The notes: generated by a model from the sequence alone, not told the origin. Counted from the first letter of the stretch, positions 1 to 9,261 are shown. The stretch is 64,000 nucleotides of DNA from Shewanella aquimarina (GCF_023349185.1 NZ_JAKIKY010000005.1:215829-279828); one strand, 5' to 3'. Made by a program: numbers and translations.

Positions 1-1
1 A

Positions 2-961
2 TCATTGGTCTGTGTCCTTACGTTGCCAGGTGATGGCGATAAAATTCCCTTTGGGGCTGATGGCGATTCGCGAGGGCTGGTGGTGATGGGAGCTTGGCGG
101 TGTGAGTGTGCTCACCCCTTGCCAGGACGCCAGGGGAGTGCCTTTGGTGATGGGGCCATAGGGCCAGGTGCGCAGGTTAAGACCGTCCAGGTTGAACAAC
201 CAGCCATCACTGCTCCAGGCGTAATCTTCGCTGCCTTGTCCGACGTCGATAAGGGGCGTGTGGCTGCCGGTATGGGGATCGAACAGGCTGATGACTCGTT
301 CGCCATCGATGCGTTTATGAAGGTAGCTGAATTGCTTGAGGCTTGGCAGGGCGTGCAGGCTACGCCCGGCATTATTGATCACGAAGTGGCGTTCATCGGC
401 CTGTTCGCCCTCGGGCTCATAGTAGAGGCTGTAGGCATATCTCGCCCAGATCAGGGTGCCGAGCCCCTCCAGTTTGGCGTAGTAACCGGCGGGGATCAGG
501 CTAGCGACGGCACGCTGGGGGCTTGCCTGCTCGCTCGGTGACTGCTGCCAGATACTCTGATGGGGCACGCCTTGTTCGGCTACATAGGTGAGGGCATGGG
601 CTGTCAGCTGAGGCGAATATTCGCTGATTTCCGGGGTGTGGGTCAGCGCATCGATGCGGCCCGTGGCGATGTCGAAGCGGTAGATGTCGTTGTGGCTGCC
701 AGCGCGGTCGGAGGCGAATACCAGCTGTTTGCCATCAAAGCTGAAGGCCGCCTGATTGTCATAGCCCGCACGGTCGCTCACCTTGATAGGCTCGCCCAGT
801 CGCCAATGAGGTGCCTTTTCCAGCTTTGCCAGGGGATAGAGCCAGATGTCGTAGCCAGCGGCACCGACCTGTGCGGCCATGCCAGCTAAGAGCCAGACAC
901 CTGCCCTGAGTATGTTTCCGAAGTAATGGTATTGATTAGATTTTAGTTTTTTTGTCGGCAC
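2..961 (-). CDS. exported TolB/PD40-like beta-propeller protein
   Basis: The 319-residue product starts at a GTG and ends at a TGA at the very edge of the window, so it is complete. Residues about 18-35 are hydrophobic and end in an Ala-rich stretch (GAAGYD), which reads as a signal peptide or N-terminal anchor. Next comes a TolB/PD40-type blade (DNQAAFSFDGKQLVFASDRAG), which is the clearest family signature. Later stretches such as SEDYAWSSDGWLF and SRIAISPKGNFIAITW look like further propeller blades. Proteins of this type are usually periplasmic or C-terminal sensory parts of CadC-like regulators, but no DNA-binding domain is visible here. Function is not known. It lies 94 bp downstream of the antiporter gene on the same strand. 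Confidence 0.7.
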   Translation of the reverse strand: MPTKKLKSNQYHYFGNILRAGVWLLAGMAAQVGAAGYDIWLYPLAKLEKAPHWRLGEPIKVSDRAGYDNQAAFSFDGKQLVFASDRAGSHNDIYRFDIATGRIDALTHTPEISEYSPQLTAHALTYVAEQGVPHQSIWQQSPSEQASPQRAVASLIPAGYYAKLEGLGTLIWARYAYSLYYEPEGEQADERHFVINNAGRSLHALPSLKQFSYLHKRIDGERVISLFDPHTGSHTPLIDVGQGSEDYAWSSDGWLFNLDGLNLRTWPYGPITKGTPLASWQGVSTLTPPSSHHHQPSRIAISPKGNFIAITWQRKDTDQ

Positions 962-1055
962 AGTATTGTACTTCCCATCTTATCGCAGGATGGCAAGTAC
1001 AATACAAGATATTTAGAATAATGTATACAATCCGTGATCTAGAGATGACACAGGA

Positions 1056-2684
1056 TTAGCCTGTGGCCTCCTGGGGCTCGACGGCGATATCGGCCTCGTG
1101 CTGCTTACCGGATTTCAGCTCGCAAATCACATGCTCGACAAAACCGGCACCGGCGGCCTCGTAGAGGTTAAAGACGCTGTGCACTCCGGATGCCTTGAGT
1201 GACTGGGCATCCTCACTGTATTGCACGATCGCGCTGAGCTTACCCTGGTAATCCAGGCGTTTTAGCTGCTCCACCGCAAACTGATTTCCCGCGTGGTGGG
1301 GCATGGCCAGCAGCACCAGCTCAAGATTTGGCGCCCTGTCCAGCTTCTCCCAGAAGTCGGTATCCGAGGCGTCGCCTTGTACCACGTTACGCCCCTGCTG
1401 TCGGTGAAAGTCCACCAACTCTTGCTTGTGTTCTATCCCCAGGATCTCACCGTCAAACTGGTTGGCAAGCTCGTCGTAGGCACCGCTACCGATACGTCCC
1501 ATCCCCAGGATGAGGAAGCGGGGGTTGCCCACGGGGATCTGTCTATCTTCGGGATGCAGCGGGTGTTTCTCCAGTTTCTGCAGCCGGCTCTGAAATTTCT
1601 GATACAGACGGGCCGATGCGGCGTTAAGCGGCGCGGCAAACAGGAAGCTGAGGCTGAGGGCCACGGCCAGGATCACCATCCATTGCCCCGGTAGCCAGCC
1701 CTTGCTGGTGGCCACGGCTGCGACGATCAGGCCAAACTCGCTGTAGTTGCCCAGGTTGAGCGATGTCATCAGCGAGGTGCGCGAACGCAGCCTGAAGTGG
1801 GTCAGCAGATAGAGGAAGAGCACTATCTTCACCGGTACGATAAGCACCAAGAGGGCCGCCAGACCGATGTCGCCGAAACTCGGCAGGCCGTTGAGACCAA
1901 CCGTGAGGAAGAAGGCCACCAGGAACAGTTCTTTGAAGTAGAAGAGCGACTTGGCCAGCTCCGAAGACTTGGCGTGTCCCGCCAGTAGTATGCCGATGAT
2001 CAAGGCGCCGAGATCCGGCTTGAGGCCGACCAGCTCGAACAGGCCGGCACCCACGACTAAGGCCATCACCAGGCCGAAGAGGACCAGGAGTTCACCGTGA
2101 CCGACTTTATCAAAGGCCTTGTAGATAAGCGGCCTGGCGAAGGGCAGCAGCAGTAGTCCCAGGGCCCAGACAGAGGGAATGTCCCCCTTGGAGATGGTGA
2201 GGAAGGCGACGGCGAAGATATCCTGCATGATCAGAATACCTATGGCGACACGGCCATAGAGGGACTGCATGTCGCCCTTATCTTCGAGCACCTTAACGGC
2301 GAAGATGGTGCTGGAGAAGCTCAGCGCGAAGGCTAGCAGGGTCAGCTGGTTGAAGGCGAGGCCGCTCAGTTGTTCCAGCCCTAATAGGCCGAGGAGCTTG
2401 AGTAGGGGCACCAAGAAGATGATGGAGCCCAGCAGATGCAGGCTGGAGCCGGCCCAGACTTCGGCCTTAAACAGGCTGCGAATATCCAGTTTGAGGCCGA
2501 TGGCGAACAGCAGCAGGGTGACACCCAGCTCGGCCAGCTGCTCAAGCAACGGTAGGCTGCTCTCGTCTATGCCAAAGAGGAATAACACAAAGCCCGCGAC
2601 CAGATAACCTATGAGTGGCGGTAGGCCGATACGACTGACAAGCATGCCACAGGCTAAGGTGATGATGAGAATGGCGGGTTCCAT
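1056..2684 (-). CDS. Kef-type monovalent cation:proton antiporter with TrkA-N domain
   Basis: The 542-residue protein has roughly twelve hydrophobic segments over residues 1-360 (Na+/H+ exchanger, CPA2 family). A cytoplasmic Rossmann domain follows at about 390-510, with the nucleotide-binding stretch ILGMGRIGSGAYDEL and the acidic follow-up GEILGIEHK, as in TrkA-N (RCK) domains of KefB/KefC/YbaL. The family exchanges K+ or Na+ for protons across the inner membrane and is gated by a nucleotide. The C-terminal tail after the RCK domain is short, with no TrkA-C. An AAGGAG ribosome site precedes the ATG. Which cation it moves, and whether glutathione adducts gate it, cannot be told from sequence. 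Confidence 0.85.
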   Translation of the reverse strand: MEPAILIITLACGMLVSRIGLPPLIGYLVAGFVLFLFGIDESSLPLLEQLAELGVTLLLFAIGLKLDIRSLFKAEVWAGSSLHLLGSIIFLVPLLKLLGLLGLEQLSGLAFNQLTLLAFALSFSSTIFAVKVLEDKGDMQSLYGRVAIGILIMQDIFAVAFLTISKGDIPSVWALGLLLLPFARPLIYKAFDKVGHGELLVLFGLVMALVVGAGLFELVGLKPDLGALIIGILLAGHAKSSELAKSLFYFKELFLVAFFLTVGLNGLPSFGDIGLAALLVLIVPVKIVLFLYLLTHFRLRSRTSLMTSLNLGNYSEFGLIVAAVATSKGWLPGQWMVILAVALSLSFLFAAPLNAASARLYQKFQSRLQKLEKHPLHPEDRQIPVGNPRFLILGMGRIGSGAYDELANQFDGEILGIEHKQELVDFHRQQGRNVVQGDASDTDFWEKLDRAPNLELVLLAMPHHAGNQFAVEQLKRLDYQGKLSAIVQYSEDAQSLKASGVHSVFNLYEAAGAGFVEHVICELKSGKQHEADIAVEPQEATG

Positions 2685-2781
2685 GTTGCTCCTTGTGTTC
2701 CGTGAGGTATACCCCTGATTGTATAGGAATTGGGTTAACTATAAATGAAAACTTTGATGAGCGAGCTATCTTTTAGCTCTT

Positions 2782-2813
2782 AATAAAAAACCTCCCGTAG
2801 GAGGTTTTTTATT
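2782..2813 (-). terminator. Rho-independent terminator after dsbD
   Basis: A CCTCC/GGAGG stem with a CGTA loop is extended by A6/T6 arms. It lies just downstream of the dsbD stop. The run of T on the minus strand after the stem makes it an intrinsic terminator for cutA-dsbD; the symmetry could also let it act on the other strand. Confidence 0.85.
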
Positions 2814-2826
2814 AGTCGGTTCGGGA

Positions 2827-4635
2827 TTACTTGGCTAGCAAGTGATCCAGATGGGCGGCGAAGGCCTCAGGCTTCATGAAGCCAGTGACTCTCAGGTCGT
2901 CGCGGATCTCGCCATTGGCATCGAACATCAAGAGTGTGGGCAAGCCCAGTACGTCGTAGTGTTCCAGCAGCTCTATGTCTAGGGTGTCGTTTCGGGTCAC
3001 ATCGGCCTGGAGGAACACCATCTGCGACAGACGAGACTGCACGGCCGGATCGACGAAGGTGATCTTCTCAAACTCCTTACAGGCGACACACCAGTCGGCG
3101 TAGAGATCCAGCATCACAGGCTTACCCTGGGCACTGGCGGCGGCCACCTCGGCCTGCAGATCTTCCAGGCTCTTGATGGTCTTATGGCTCACCTTGTGGC
3201 TTACCGCACCGGTTTGGGTCTCATAGCCCAGGCTGTTCATGACAGCCTGGAAGCCATAGGAGAAGCTAGCCAGCAGGGTAAGTAACAGTAGTACGGAGCG
3301 CACCGTCTGCTTCCAGTTAAATTCGGTGAGCTTGTTCTGATGCATCAGGTAGGCGGTCAGGCTGATACCCCACAACGCCCAGAGGAGGTCAGATACTAGA
3401 CCTGTCCAGATACGGCCTATCATCAGGATAGAGACGGCGATCAGCAGGAAGCCGAACACAGTCTTGATCACATCCATCCAGGCGCCGGCACGTGGCAGCA
3501 GTTTACCGCCCGACGAGCCTATGATGAGCAGCGGTAGCCCCATGCCCATGCTGAGCACATAGAGTGCCAGGAAGCCTTGCAGCAGATCGCCGGTTTGTGC
3601 CACATAGACCAGCGCGCCCGACAGCGGCGCCGTGGTGCAGGGAGATGCCACCAGACCCGAGATGATCCCCATGACAAACACACCGGCGACGTTGCCGCCT
3701 TTCTGGTTGTTAGAGAAACGGTTCATCTTCTCCTGCCAGCTCGATGGCAGCTTGAGATCGTACAGGCCGAACATGGAGAGGCTGAGCACGAAGAAGAGGA
3801 TCGCTAGCACCACCAATACTGCCGGGTGTTGCAGCGCGGCCTGATACTTCATGCCCGCCGAGGCGACGATGAGCCCCAACAGCGAGTAGGTGATCGCCAT
3901 CCCCTGTACATAGACCATGGAGAGACTAAACGCCTTACCGGTTGAGAGCTTCTCACCCTGGCCCACTATGATGCCAGATAGGATGGGGTACATGGGGAAG
4001 ACGCAGGGGGTAAGCGCCAGGCCGATACCCAGGCCGAAGAAGATCACCAGGGTCCACAGCAGGTTGTCGCCCGAGAGCATCTGGCTCAGAGAGTCCTGCT
4101 GAGTAATGGGCGCCTGCTGGTCGGCGGTTTCACTGGCCGCTGAAGCCTCTTTCAAAACCTCGGGGAGTAGGCCTGCGTTGGCGCTCACCTGAGTGAGGGG
4201 CGCGCTGCGCGTGGTGGGCGGGAAGCAGAGTTTACCCTCGGCGCAACCCATGAAGGTCACCTCGATGCTGGAATCCTTGCCGGCCTCCTTGAGTGCCACA
4301 GGGATCTCGACATAGGAGTAGTAGACCTGCTGCTCGCCGAAATACTCGTCGCTATGGGCCTTGCCCTTGGGCAGTTGGATCTCACCCAAGGTGGCGCCGT
4401 CGGCGGCGAACTTGAGTTTGTCGCGATACAGGTAGTAGCCGTCGGCGATCACATAGCTGATCTTGACCAGATTGCCCTCTTGCTGGGCATCGAAGACGAA
4501 GGCCTGATCCACAGGCATCAGCTGAGGTTCGTCTTTCAGAAAATCAAACTTACTCTTGCTGAACAGGCTTTCACTTTGCGCCCCGGGGGCGATCAACAGC
4601 AGAGTCGAGAGGAAGAGGAACAGTATTTTCTTCAT
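2827..4635 (-). CDS. dsbD: thiol:disulfide interchange protein DsbD
   Basis: DsbD moves electrons from cytoplasmic thioredoxin across the inner membrane to periplasmic DsbC, CcmG and others. All three modules are present in 602 residues. They are a signal peptide and N-terminal domain with the redox pair C131/C137 (CAEGKLC), a membrane domain with the TPCVFPMYPIL and SPCTTAPLSG cysteines, and a C-terminal thioredoxin-like domain with WCVACK (C516/C519). The ATG at 4635 is chosen because it starts a clean signal peptide (MKKILFLFLS). It also overlaps the cutA stop as ATGA, which suggests translational coupling. The frame stays open 57 codons upstream, but those overlap cutA and have no signal character. 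Confidence 0.96.
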   Translation of the reverse strand: MKKILFLFLSTLLLIAPGAQSESLFSKSKFDFLKDEPQLMPVDQAFVFDAQQEGNLVKISYVIADGYYLYRDKLKFAADGATLGEIQLPKGKAHSDEYFGEQQVYYSYVEIPVALKEAGKDSSIEVTFMGCAEGKLCFPPTTRSAPLTQVSANAGLLPEVLKEASAASETADQQAPITQQDSLSQMLSGDNLLWTLVIFFGLGIGLALTPCVFPMYPILSGIIVGQGEKLSTGKAFSLSMVYVQGMAITYSLLGLIVASAGMKYQAALQHPAVLVVLAILFFVLSLSMFGLYDLKLPSSWQEKMNRFSNNQKGGNVAGVFVMGIISGLVASPCTTAPLSGALVYVAQTGDLLQGFLALYVLSMGMGLPLLIIGSSGGKLLPRAGAWMDVIKTVFGFLLIAVSILMIGRIWTGLVSDLLWALWGISLTAYLMHQNKLTEFNWKQTVRSVLLLLTLLASFSYGFQAVMNSLGYETQTGAVSHKVSHKTIKSLEDLQAEVAAASAQGKPVMLDLYADWCVACKEFEKITFVDPAVQSRLSQMVFLQADVTRNDTLDIELLEHYDVLGLPTLLMFDANGEIRDDLRVTGFMKPEAFAAHLDHLLAK

Positions 4636-4955
4636 GATAGTGAGGTTTCTTTTATCCATGCTAAATAAGCCGCCGAACCTGTGTGGATCTCTGTGGCGAT
4701 CAGCTCGGGAACTTGGTAGGGGTGCAGCGACAAGAGGGTCTGCTCCAGCTTGTCGTAATGACGGGCGAGACATTTTATCTGCAGGCACACCTCTGTCTCC
4801 TGACACACTTCACCCTCCCAGGTGTAGAGTGAGGTGACGGGGGCGGAGATCTGAATACAGGCCGCCAGCTTGGCTTCCACTAAGGCGCGGGCCAGGGTGC
4901 TGGCCGTCTCATTGTCCGGGCAGCTGGTGGTGACGAGTAGACATTTTTCCTGCAT
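4632..4955 (-). CDS. cutA: divalent-cation tolerance protein CutA
   Basis: A 107-residue CutA1-family protein: short, trimeric, ferredoxin-like fold. Family hallmarks visible include TTSCPDNETASTLARALVEAKLAACIQI near the N terminus (split here as TTSCPDNETA and ARALVEAKLAACIQI), YTWEGEV in the middle, and HPYQVPELIA near the end. The family is linked to copper tolerance, though the mechanism is unsettled. It is the first gene of a two-gene unit with dsbD (4-bp overlap), an arrangement common in gamma-proteobacteria. Confidence 0.95.
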   Translation of the reverse strand: MQEKCLLVTTSCPDNETASTLARALVEAKLAACIQISAPVTSLYTWEGEVCQETEVCLQIKCLARHYDKLEQTLLSLHPYQVPELIATEIHTGSAAYLAWIKETSLS

Positions 4956-5037
4956 CTGTTGCTATTACCCTGTATGGTCATTAATTGGGTGTTAAGGTAA
5001 CCGGGTTATACTGGCTCTCGAGGGTATCGTGAGCGCC

Positions 5038-5303
5038 AGGGTCTGTTTATCTTTCAGGTTTAATTTTTGTTCAATCTAAACGCGTTTTGCTCAAGGCGCG
5101 TGCTGTGTCGCATAGTTATTCTATGTAAAAAGCACGCAACACAGGGCAAGGCGCGTTTAAATGAACCCTTCGGGCAGCTTTTGTAGGCTATTTCTACGGC
5201 GTTATCTCCTGTTCATGTAGATTAACTACACTACACAGGCTCTGCCTTGTATAAATCCCCTACAAAATGCTGCAAAAACAAACAGGAAAGGTCAACAGAC
5301 CCT
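5038..5303. repeat. MITE-like intergenic repeat, 266 bp
   Basis: The ends form terminal inverted repeats. The left end reads AGGGTCTGTTTATCTTTC and the reverse complement of the right end reads AGGGTCTGTTGACCTTTC; weaker similarity continues inward to about 30 bp through a T-rich stretch. Inside lie two more dyads: GCGTGCTGTGT with its complement about 25 nt later, and GCAGCTTTTGTAG paired with CTACAAAATGCTGC. There is no reading frame of note and no clear target duplication. It fills the gap between the divergent cutA and fxsA genes. I infer a non-autonomous mobile element or a REP-like repeat of the genus. Confidence 0.65.
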
Positions 5304-5480
5304 AGCTACTTTACGTGTTTTGTCGGCGACTTGCATTAAGCTATTGCTAAAATAGTGAGCTTATCCCAAGTTTGTCACTTGGATAAATTCGCTAAAAAAG
5401 CCGTCCGACTTGAAAGTAGACCCGTTCGCCCCCATTTAGTTTTCAATGCATTAGAAATTTCGTCAGTTTGTGAGGTCAGC

Positions 5481-6074
5481 GTGTTTTTCATCCTATTGAT
5501 TATCTTTGTTCTCATTCCCGTTATTGAGCTCAATGTGCTGATCCGCGTTGGCGAAACCTTAGGCAGCTGGACTACCGTGGGTCTGGTGATCTTCACCGCT
5601 GTGGTGGGGGTCTCTCTGGTGCGCAGCCAGGGGATACATACCCTGATGCAGGTGCAGCAGAAGCTGGCGCGCGGCGAGGCGCCCGGTCAGGAGATCGTCG
5701 AGGGGATGATGCTGGCCATGGCCGGTCTATTGCTGCTGATCCCGGGTTTCGTGACCGACTTTATCGGTTTATTGCTATTAACCCCGCTCACGCGCGCCCC
5801 TATCGCCGCATTCCTCTATAAGCGGATGCAGGTCAAGGTGAGTCAACAGGGAGGTTTTCACGGCCAGTTTGGGCAGGGGCCATTTGGGTCAAATGGTTCG
5901 GCCGGTGGCCGCTCACCCTTCGACCGCTCACCCTTCGATGAGCAGGGCAACACCTTCGATGGCGACTATGAGCGCAAGCCGGATCCTTCCGACAAGCTGG
6001 ACGAAGAGCGTCAGCTGGGCGACAAGCCAGAGGATGATAAGGCGAGCGACGAGGACAAGCGCGAGCCGAAGTAA
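5481..6074 (+). CDS. fxsA: FxsA family membrane protein
   Basis: FxsA is a small inner-membrane protein whose overexpression in E. coli relieves F-plasmid exclusion of phage T7; its normal job is unclear. Visible features are a hydrophobic start (FFILLIIFVLIPVIELNVLIRVGE), a second hydrophobic stretch (TTVGLVIFTAVVGVSLVRSQG) and a third region (AGLLLLIPGFVTDFIGLLLL), in the canonical family order. The C-terminal 70 residues are Gly/Asp/Glu/Lys-rich and probably disordered. I choose the GTG at 5481, behind a GAGGT ribosome site, giving 197 residues. The frame remains open upstream to 5355, but that part has no FxsA character. Confidence 0.9.
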   Translation: MFFILLIIFVLIPVIELNVLIRVGETLGSWTTVGLVIFTAVVGVSLVRSQGIHTLMQVQQKLARGEAPGQEIVEGMMLAMAGLLLLIPGFVTDFIGLLLLTPLTRAPIAAFLYKRMQVKVSQQGGFHGQFGQGPFGSNGSAGGRSPFDRSPFDEQGNTFDGDYERKPDPSDKLDEERQLGDKPEDDKASDEDKREPK

Positions 6075-6107
6075 ATCGGCTTAGCCATTAGGCTTACAGT
6101 TGAGCCA

Positions 6108-7955
6108 TTACTCTTCCAGTTGGGCCATCACTTCCTTGGGATTTCTGGGGTAGAAGTGGTCCGCCTTCCTGTCGATATGTTGAAAGCGACGGGTATTTTT
6201 ATAGGGAAGTTTCATGAAGCCCGAAACGCCTTTCCCCTGAATCTTATCCACATGGCTGAGGATCCTGTCGAGGCTTGCCCTGAAGGCGGCCTGTTTGCGG
6301 GGATTTAACAGTCTAAGATAGCTATGAATCTTCATATGGTTAGGTAGCACCTCGAAGATGATGCAGCCCGTGTGGTGGATCTGGTTGATCCAGCCCAGCT
6401 CGGTCATGATCTCCTTGGGCAGCTCCAGGTTTTCATCCGGGTCGCGACCATCCTCGAAGTAGGAGTGCAGTCTGGACTTATCTTCCAGCGAGGGCACATC
6501 GCCCACCTCGAAGGGCAGCTGCTGGTCTGGACTCGGCCTGAAGGGCTGACTGGTGTCGTCGCGCTCAAGGTGCAGTGTGTCGCGGGCGTTGAAGAAGCAG
6601 GCCTTAAACACCCCGATGCGGCGAATGCCCCGTGCCAGGGTCACCATGTTGTTCACTGCCAAGATGAGCGCCGCCTTCTCCTCGGCGTTATAGGTGGCCA
6701 GGTTGGAGTCGATAAACACCCCGGACTCCTGCCAGTGGATCGCCAGGCCGCCCACAAGAGAGTATTGTCCCACCCGGCTGACCGCGGCGATAAAGCCCTT
6801 CTCGGTATCTCCCATGCCTGCCATGAAGTTGCGGTAGTACTTCTCCAGCTGGAGATCGTCCATCTTCTCTATCGGCTCATCCTCGTTGTGTTCTCTCAGG
6901 AAGGATTTACGTGAGCTGTAGGTGACCGTCTCCACATCTTTGGCCTGCTTGAGCGTCCATACCGGGATCTCGGGTTGCAGCGGCGCCGCGGGCAGATCCG
7001 GCAGGTGCAGACGGTGGCTGTGGGCCATGCTCCTGAGGAAATAGTCTCCGGCGCGGTTGCGGGTGACTGGATCGTCGCTGAGCATGCCGTCTAAGGTGCG
7101 GGCCAACTCTATGGGCAGGCCTATGCTGCTGGCGGGGATCACCTTGCTGCCGAAACGGCTAGCCTGACCCGAGGCCAGGGCGTAGAGGGTGGCGGCCACC
7201 CCTTGTTCGTCAAACCTGGGGCTGGAGAGGGCGCCGTTGAGCTGCTCCTCGCCGATGAAGTAGACATCCCCCATGCGGGCATTGGTGTGCTGCTGATCGC
7301 TGGAGAGCAGATCCATCACATTGCCATTGACCGGGTTCCCCTCGCCATCGCGCTGGGCAAATACCGCCGAGCCCCAGTCGATGAGCGACAGATGATCCCG
7401 CTCCATGTCGTACACCAGGTTAGAGGGCTTGATGTCGCCATGTACCAGGGGGCGGCCGTTGTGCAGATAGTTGAGGATCTGCGCCAACTGGCGGGCGATG
7501 CTGACTATGATACGTACCGGCAGGGCGCCATGCCTGAGGCAGAGCTTGTCGAGATCTTCCCCTGGTGCCCTGGCCATCACCAGGATCCCCTGCTTACCCA
7601 CATGCTCAAACTTGATCACAGGTGGCACATTGGGGTGGATCACCTGAGACAGCATATAGGCCTCCTCCTCCAGCCTGTCTTGGATCTGCTGGGGCAGGGT
7701 GATGCGGGAAAACTTGAACACATGGGCCTTGCCATGACGATTGATGCCGGCGAAGACGAAGCCGTAGGCCCCCTTGCCCACCAGTTCTATGTCTGAGTAG
7801 CCTAGCTTGCTGAGCTGCTGTTTACAGAGTCTTATCCAGGCCCTGTGTTTGCGGGCATCATCGGCCTTGAGCAGGTAGATAGACTGCTCTTCGGAGATGT
7901 AAAAGTGTTGCAGTTCTGGGCTGGGGGCTTGGTTGTCGGGCATGGGGCACTTCAC
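6108..7955 (-). CDS. Ser/Thr protein kinase with novel C-terminal region
   Basis: The first 330 residues form a complete eukaryotic-like kinase domain. They contain the glycine loop GKGAYGFVFAG (about 60-70), lysine K81 in VFKF, the catalytic loop HGDIKPSN (172-179), and DWG (193-195) in place of DFG. Residues from about 340 to 615 match nothing I recognise; they are soluble and contain no obvious transmembrane helix, PASTA or repeat domain. The gene is likely cytoplasmic. GTG at 7955 is the longest start; the ATG four codons later (MPDNQAP) is an equally good choice. It is convergent with fxsA, with 33 bp between stops. Substrate unknown. Confidence 0.85.
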   Translation of the reverse strand: MKCPMPDNQAPSPELQHFYISEEQSIYLLKADDARKHRAWIRLCKQQLSKLGYSDIELVGKGAYGFVFAGINRHGKAHVFKFSRITLPQQIQDRLEEEAYMLSQVIHPNVPPVIKFEHVGKQGILVMARAPGEDLDKLCLRHGALPVRIIVSIARQLAQILNYLHNGRPLVHGDIKPSNLVYDMERDHLSLIDWGSAVFAQRDGEGNPVNGNVMDLLSSDQQHTNARMGDVYFIGEEQLNGALSSPRFDEQGVAATLYALASGQASRFGSKVIPASSIGLPIELARTLDGMLSDDPVTRNRAGDYFLRSMAHSHRLHLPDLPAAPLQPEIPVWTLKQAKDVETVTYSSRKSFLREHNEDEPIEKMDDLQLEKYYRNFMAGMGDTEKGFIAAVSRVGQYSLVGGLAIHWQESGVFIDSNLATYNAEEKAALILAVNNMVTLARGIRRIGVFKACFFNARDTLHLERDDTSQPFRPSPDQQLPFEVGDVPSLEDKSRLHSYFEDGRDPDENLELPKEIMTELGWINQIHHTGCIIFEVLPNHMKIHSYLRLLNPRKQAAFRASLDRILSHVDKIQGKGVSGFMKLPYKNTRRFQHIDRKADHFYPRNPKEVMAQLEE

Positions 7956-8053
7956 TGAATATCGATATGTTTTTATAGCAAGAAGCGACCGTAAGGCACA
8001 ATAGCTAGATTTTTCAGCAGTGCGATACCTAACCGATATTTTCGGATGAGATG

Positions 8054-8067
8054 TTGACCTACATCAA
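8054..8067. promoter_or_regulatory. FNR/EtrA-like box
   Basis: TTGAC-CTAC-ATCAA matches the FNR/EtrA consensus TTGAT-N4-ATCAA at nine of ten positions. It is about 90 bp upstream of the Cys-rich small gene, and a possible -10 (TAATAT) lies near 8101. It suggests control by oxygen; this is inference. Confidence 0.5.
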
Positions 8068-8154
8068 ATCTGTTACATACACATACAGGTAACCTGAAGC
8101 TAATATAAAACTAAGCTTCATTTTTGAGCGACATTGAAGAGTGAGGAGGGCGAA

Positions 8155-8499
8155 ATGACGGAACTAAACAAAGCCCTGTTGATAGAGTTATTAGAATACC
8201 CGAGGAAGCGCATCGTACAGTCGATGGAGCTAAAATTTTGTCCTCACGCGGGTTTTTTCAATAGTACAGATCCCCAGTGTATCCATTGCCATCAAGGCAT
8301 GGAGTGCGTCTGGATGAATCATAACGACGAGCTGGTGGCCGTCGAGCGTAAATCGGTGGCAGAGCTGAAACAACAACTGCTGATCGCCGTCGACTTTATC
8401 GACTCCAGTCTCACCCCCCATCACCTATCGCGCCGTAACTGCGAATGTGAAAACTGTGTCTGGTTAAGGCGGGTTCAGAAGGTTCTGGATATCCAATAA
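8155..8499 (+). CDS. conserved hypothetical Cys-rich small protein
   Basis: A 114-residue soluble protein. I do not recognise a named family. The central part holds CPHAGFFNSTDPQCIHCHQGMEC and the C terminus CECENC (each quoted stretch is the run of cysteines and histidines); together seven Cys and several His could form zinc or metal sites. The ATG at 8155 is preceded by GAGGAGGG; an in-frame ATG at 8134 is less well placed. It has its own promoter region with an FNR-like box, so a role in anaerobic growth is possible but unproven. Confidence 0.7.
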   Translation: MTELNKALLIELLEYPRKRIVQSMELKFCPHAGFFNSTDPQCIHCHQGMECVWMNHNDELVAVERKSVAELKQQLLIAVDFIDSSLTPHHLSRRNCECENCVWLRRVQKVLDIQ

Positions 8500-8512
8500 C
8501 GACCAAGAGAAA

Positions 8513-8537
8513 AGCTTGCCGATATATTCGGTAAGCT
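8513..8537. other. hairpin between small gene and tpm
   Basis: Ten-base arms (AGCTTGCCGA / TCGGTAAGCT, nine paired plus one G-T) around a TATAT loop. No T-run follows, so it may be a weak terminator of the upstream gene or an mRNA-stabilising stem. Confidence 0.4.
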
Positions 8538-8604
8538 GGCATCTTAGGCGGCGACAGATTAGAGTAGCCTGCATAATGAAACACTTGCTTATGTGGAGCT
8601 ACCG

Positions 8605-9261
8605 ATGCAACCCAGTTTTTGGCATGACAAATGGGCCTCTCAGCAGATAGGTTTTCATCTCGATGAGGTCAACTCCCTACTTATCGACTATTGGCCGCAG
8701 CTCAAGTTGGCTGCCGGTAGTCAGGTCTTTGTTCCCCTATGCGGTAAGACGCTAGATATCTGTTACCTGGCCGAGCAGGGGCTAGAGGTGATCGGCTGCG
8801 AGCTCAATCAGAGTGCGGTCGAGCAGTTTTTTAGTGATAATGAGTTGCCCGTCGAGTGTCAGACGCAAGGCGAGCATGAGTGTTATCGTACCGAGCAGGT
8901 GAGCATCTACCAGGGAGATCTGTTTAGGCTGCCGAAAGAGCCTCTCGAGGCGGTGAGCGGATTTTATGACAGGGCGGCGCTGATCGCCTGGCCTCCCGAG
9001 ATGCGCCAGCAATATGTGGAGCGTCTGGCAGAGTTATTGCCCCCTAAGAGCATAGGCTTGCTTATCACCCTAGATTATCCCCAGGAGGCCCTCAATGGCC
9101 CGCCGTTTGCAGTATCCGATGCCTGGATCCAGGCGCATATGAGCCCCTATTTCGAGGTCGAGTGTTTGAGCACCCAGGATGTGCTGGCACAGAACCCAAG
9201 GTTTGTGAAGAAGCAGGTGCCTTGGTTGACCGAGTCCGTCTATCGTCTGGTGAGGCGTTAG
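8605..9261 (+). CDS. tpm: thiopurine S-methyltransferase
   Basis: A 218-residue SAM-dependent methyltransferase of the bacterial TPMT type, which in bacteria methylates thiols and also selenium and tellurium compounds. The opening [16 protein letters not shown] and the SAM-site stretch [15 protein letters not shown] are family hallmarks, followed by [16 protein letters not shown]. The ATG at 8605 sits after a GGAG ribosome site and gives the family's usual N terminus; a GTG four codons upstream also stays in frame. Single gene, ended by the terminator at 9295. Confidence 0.93.
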   Translation: MQPSFWHDKWASQQIGFHLDEVNSLLIDYWPQLKLAAGSQVFVPLCGKTLDICYLAEQGLEVIGCELNQSAVEQFFSDNELPVECQTQGEHECYRTEQVSIYQGDLFRLPKEPLEAVSGFYDRAALIAWPPEMRQQYVERLAELLPPKSIGLLITLDYPQEALNGPPFAVSDAWIQAHMSPYFEVECLSTQDVLAQNPRFVKKQVPWLTESVYRLVRR

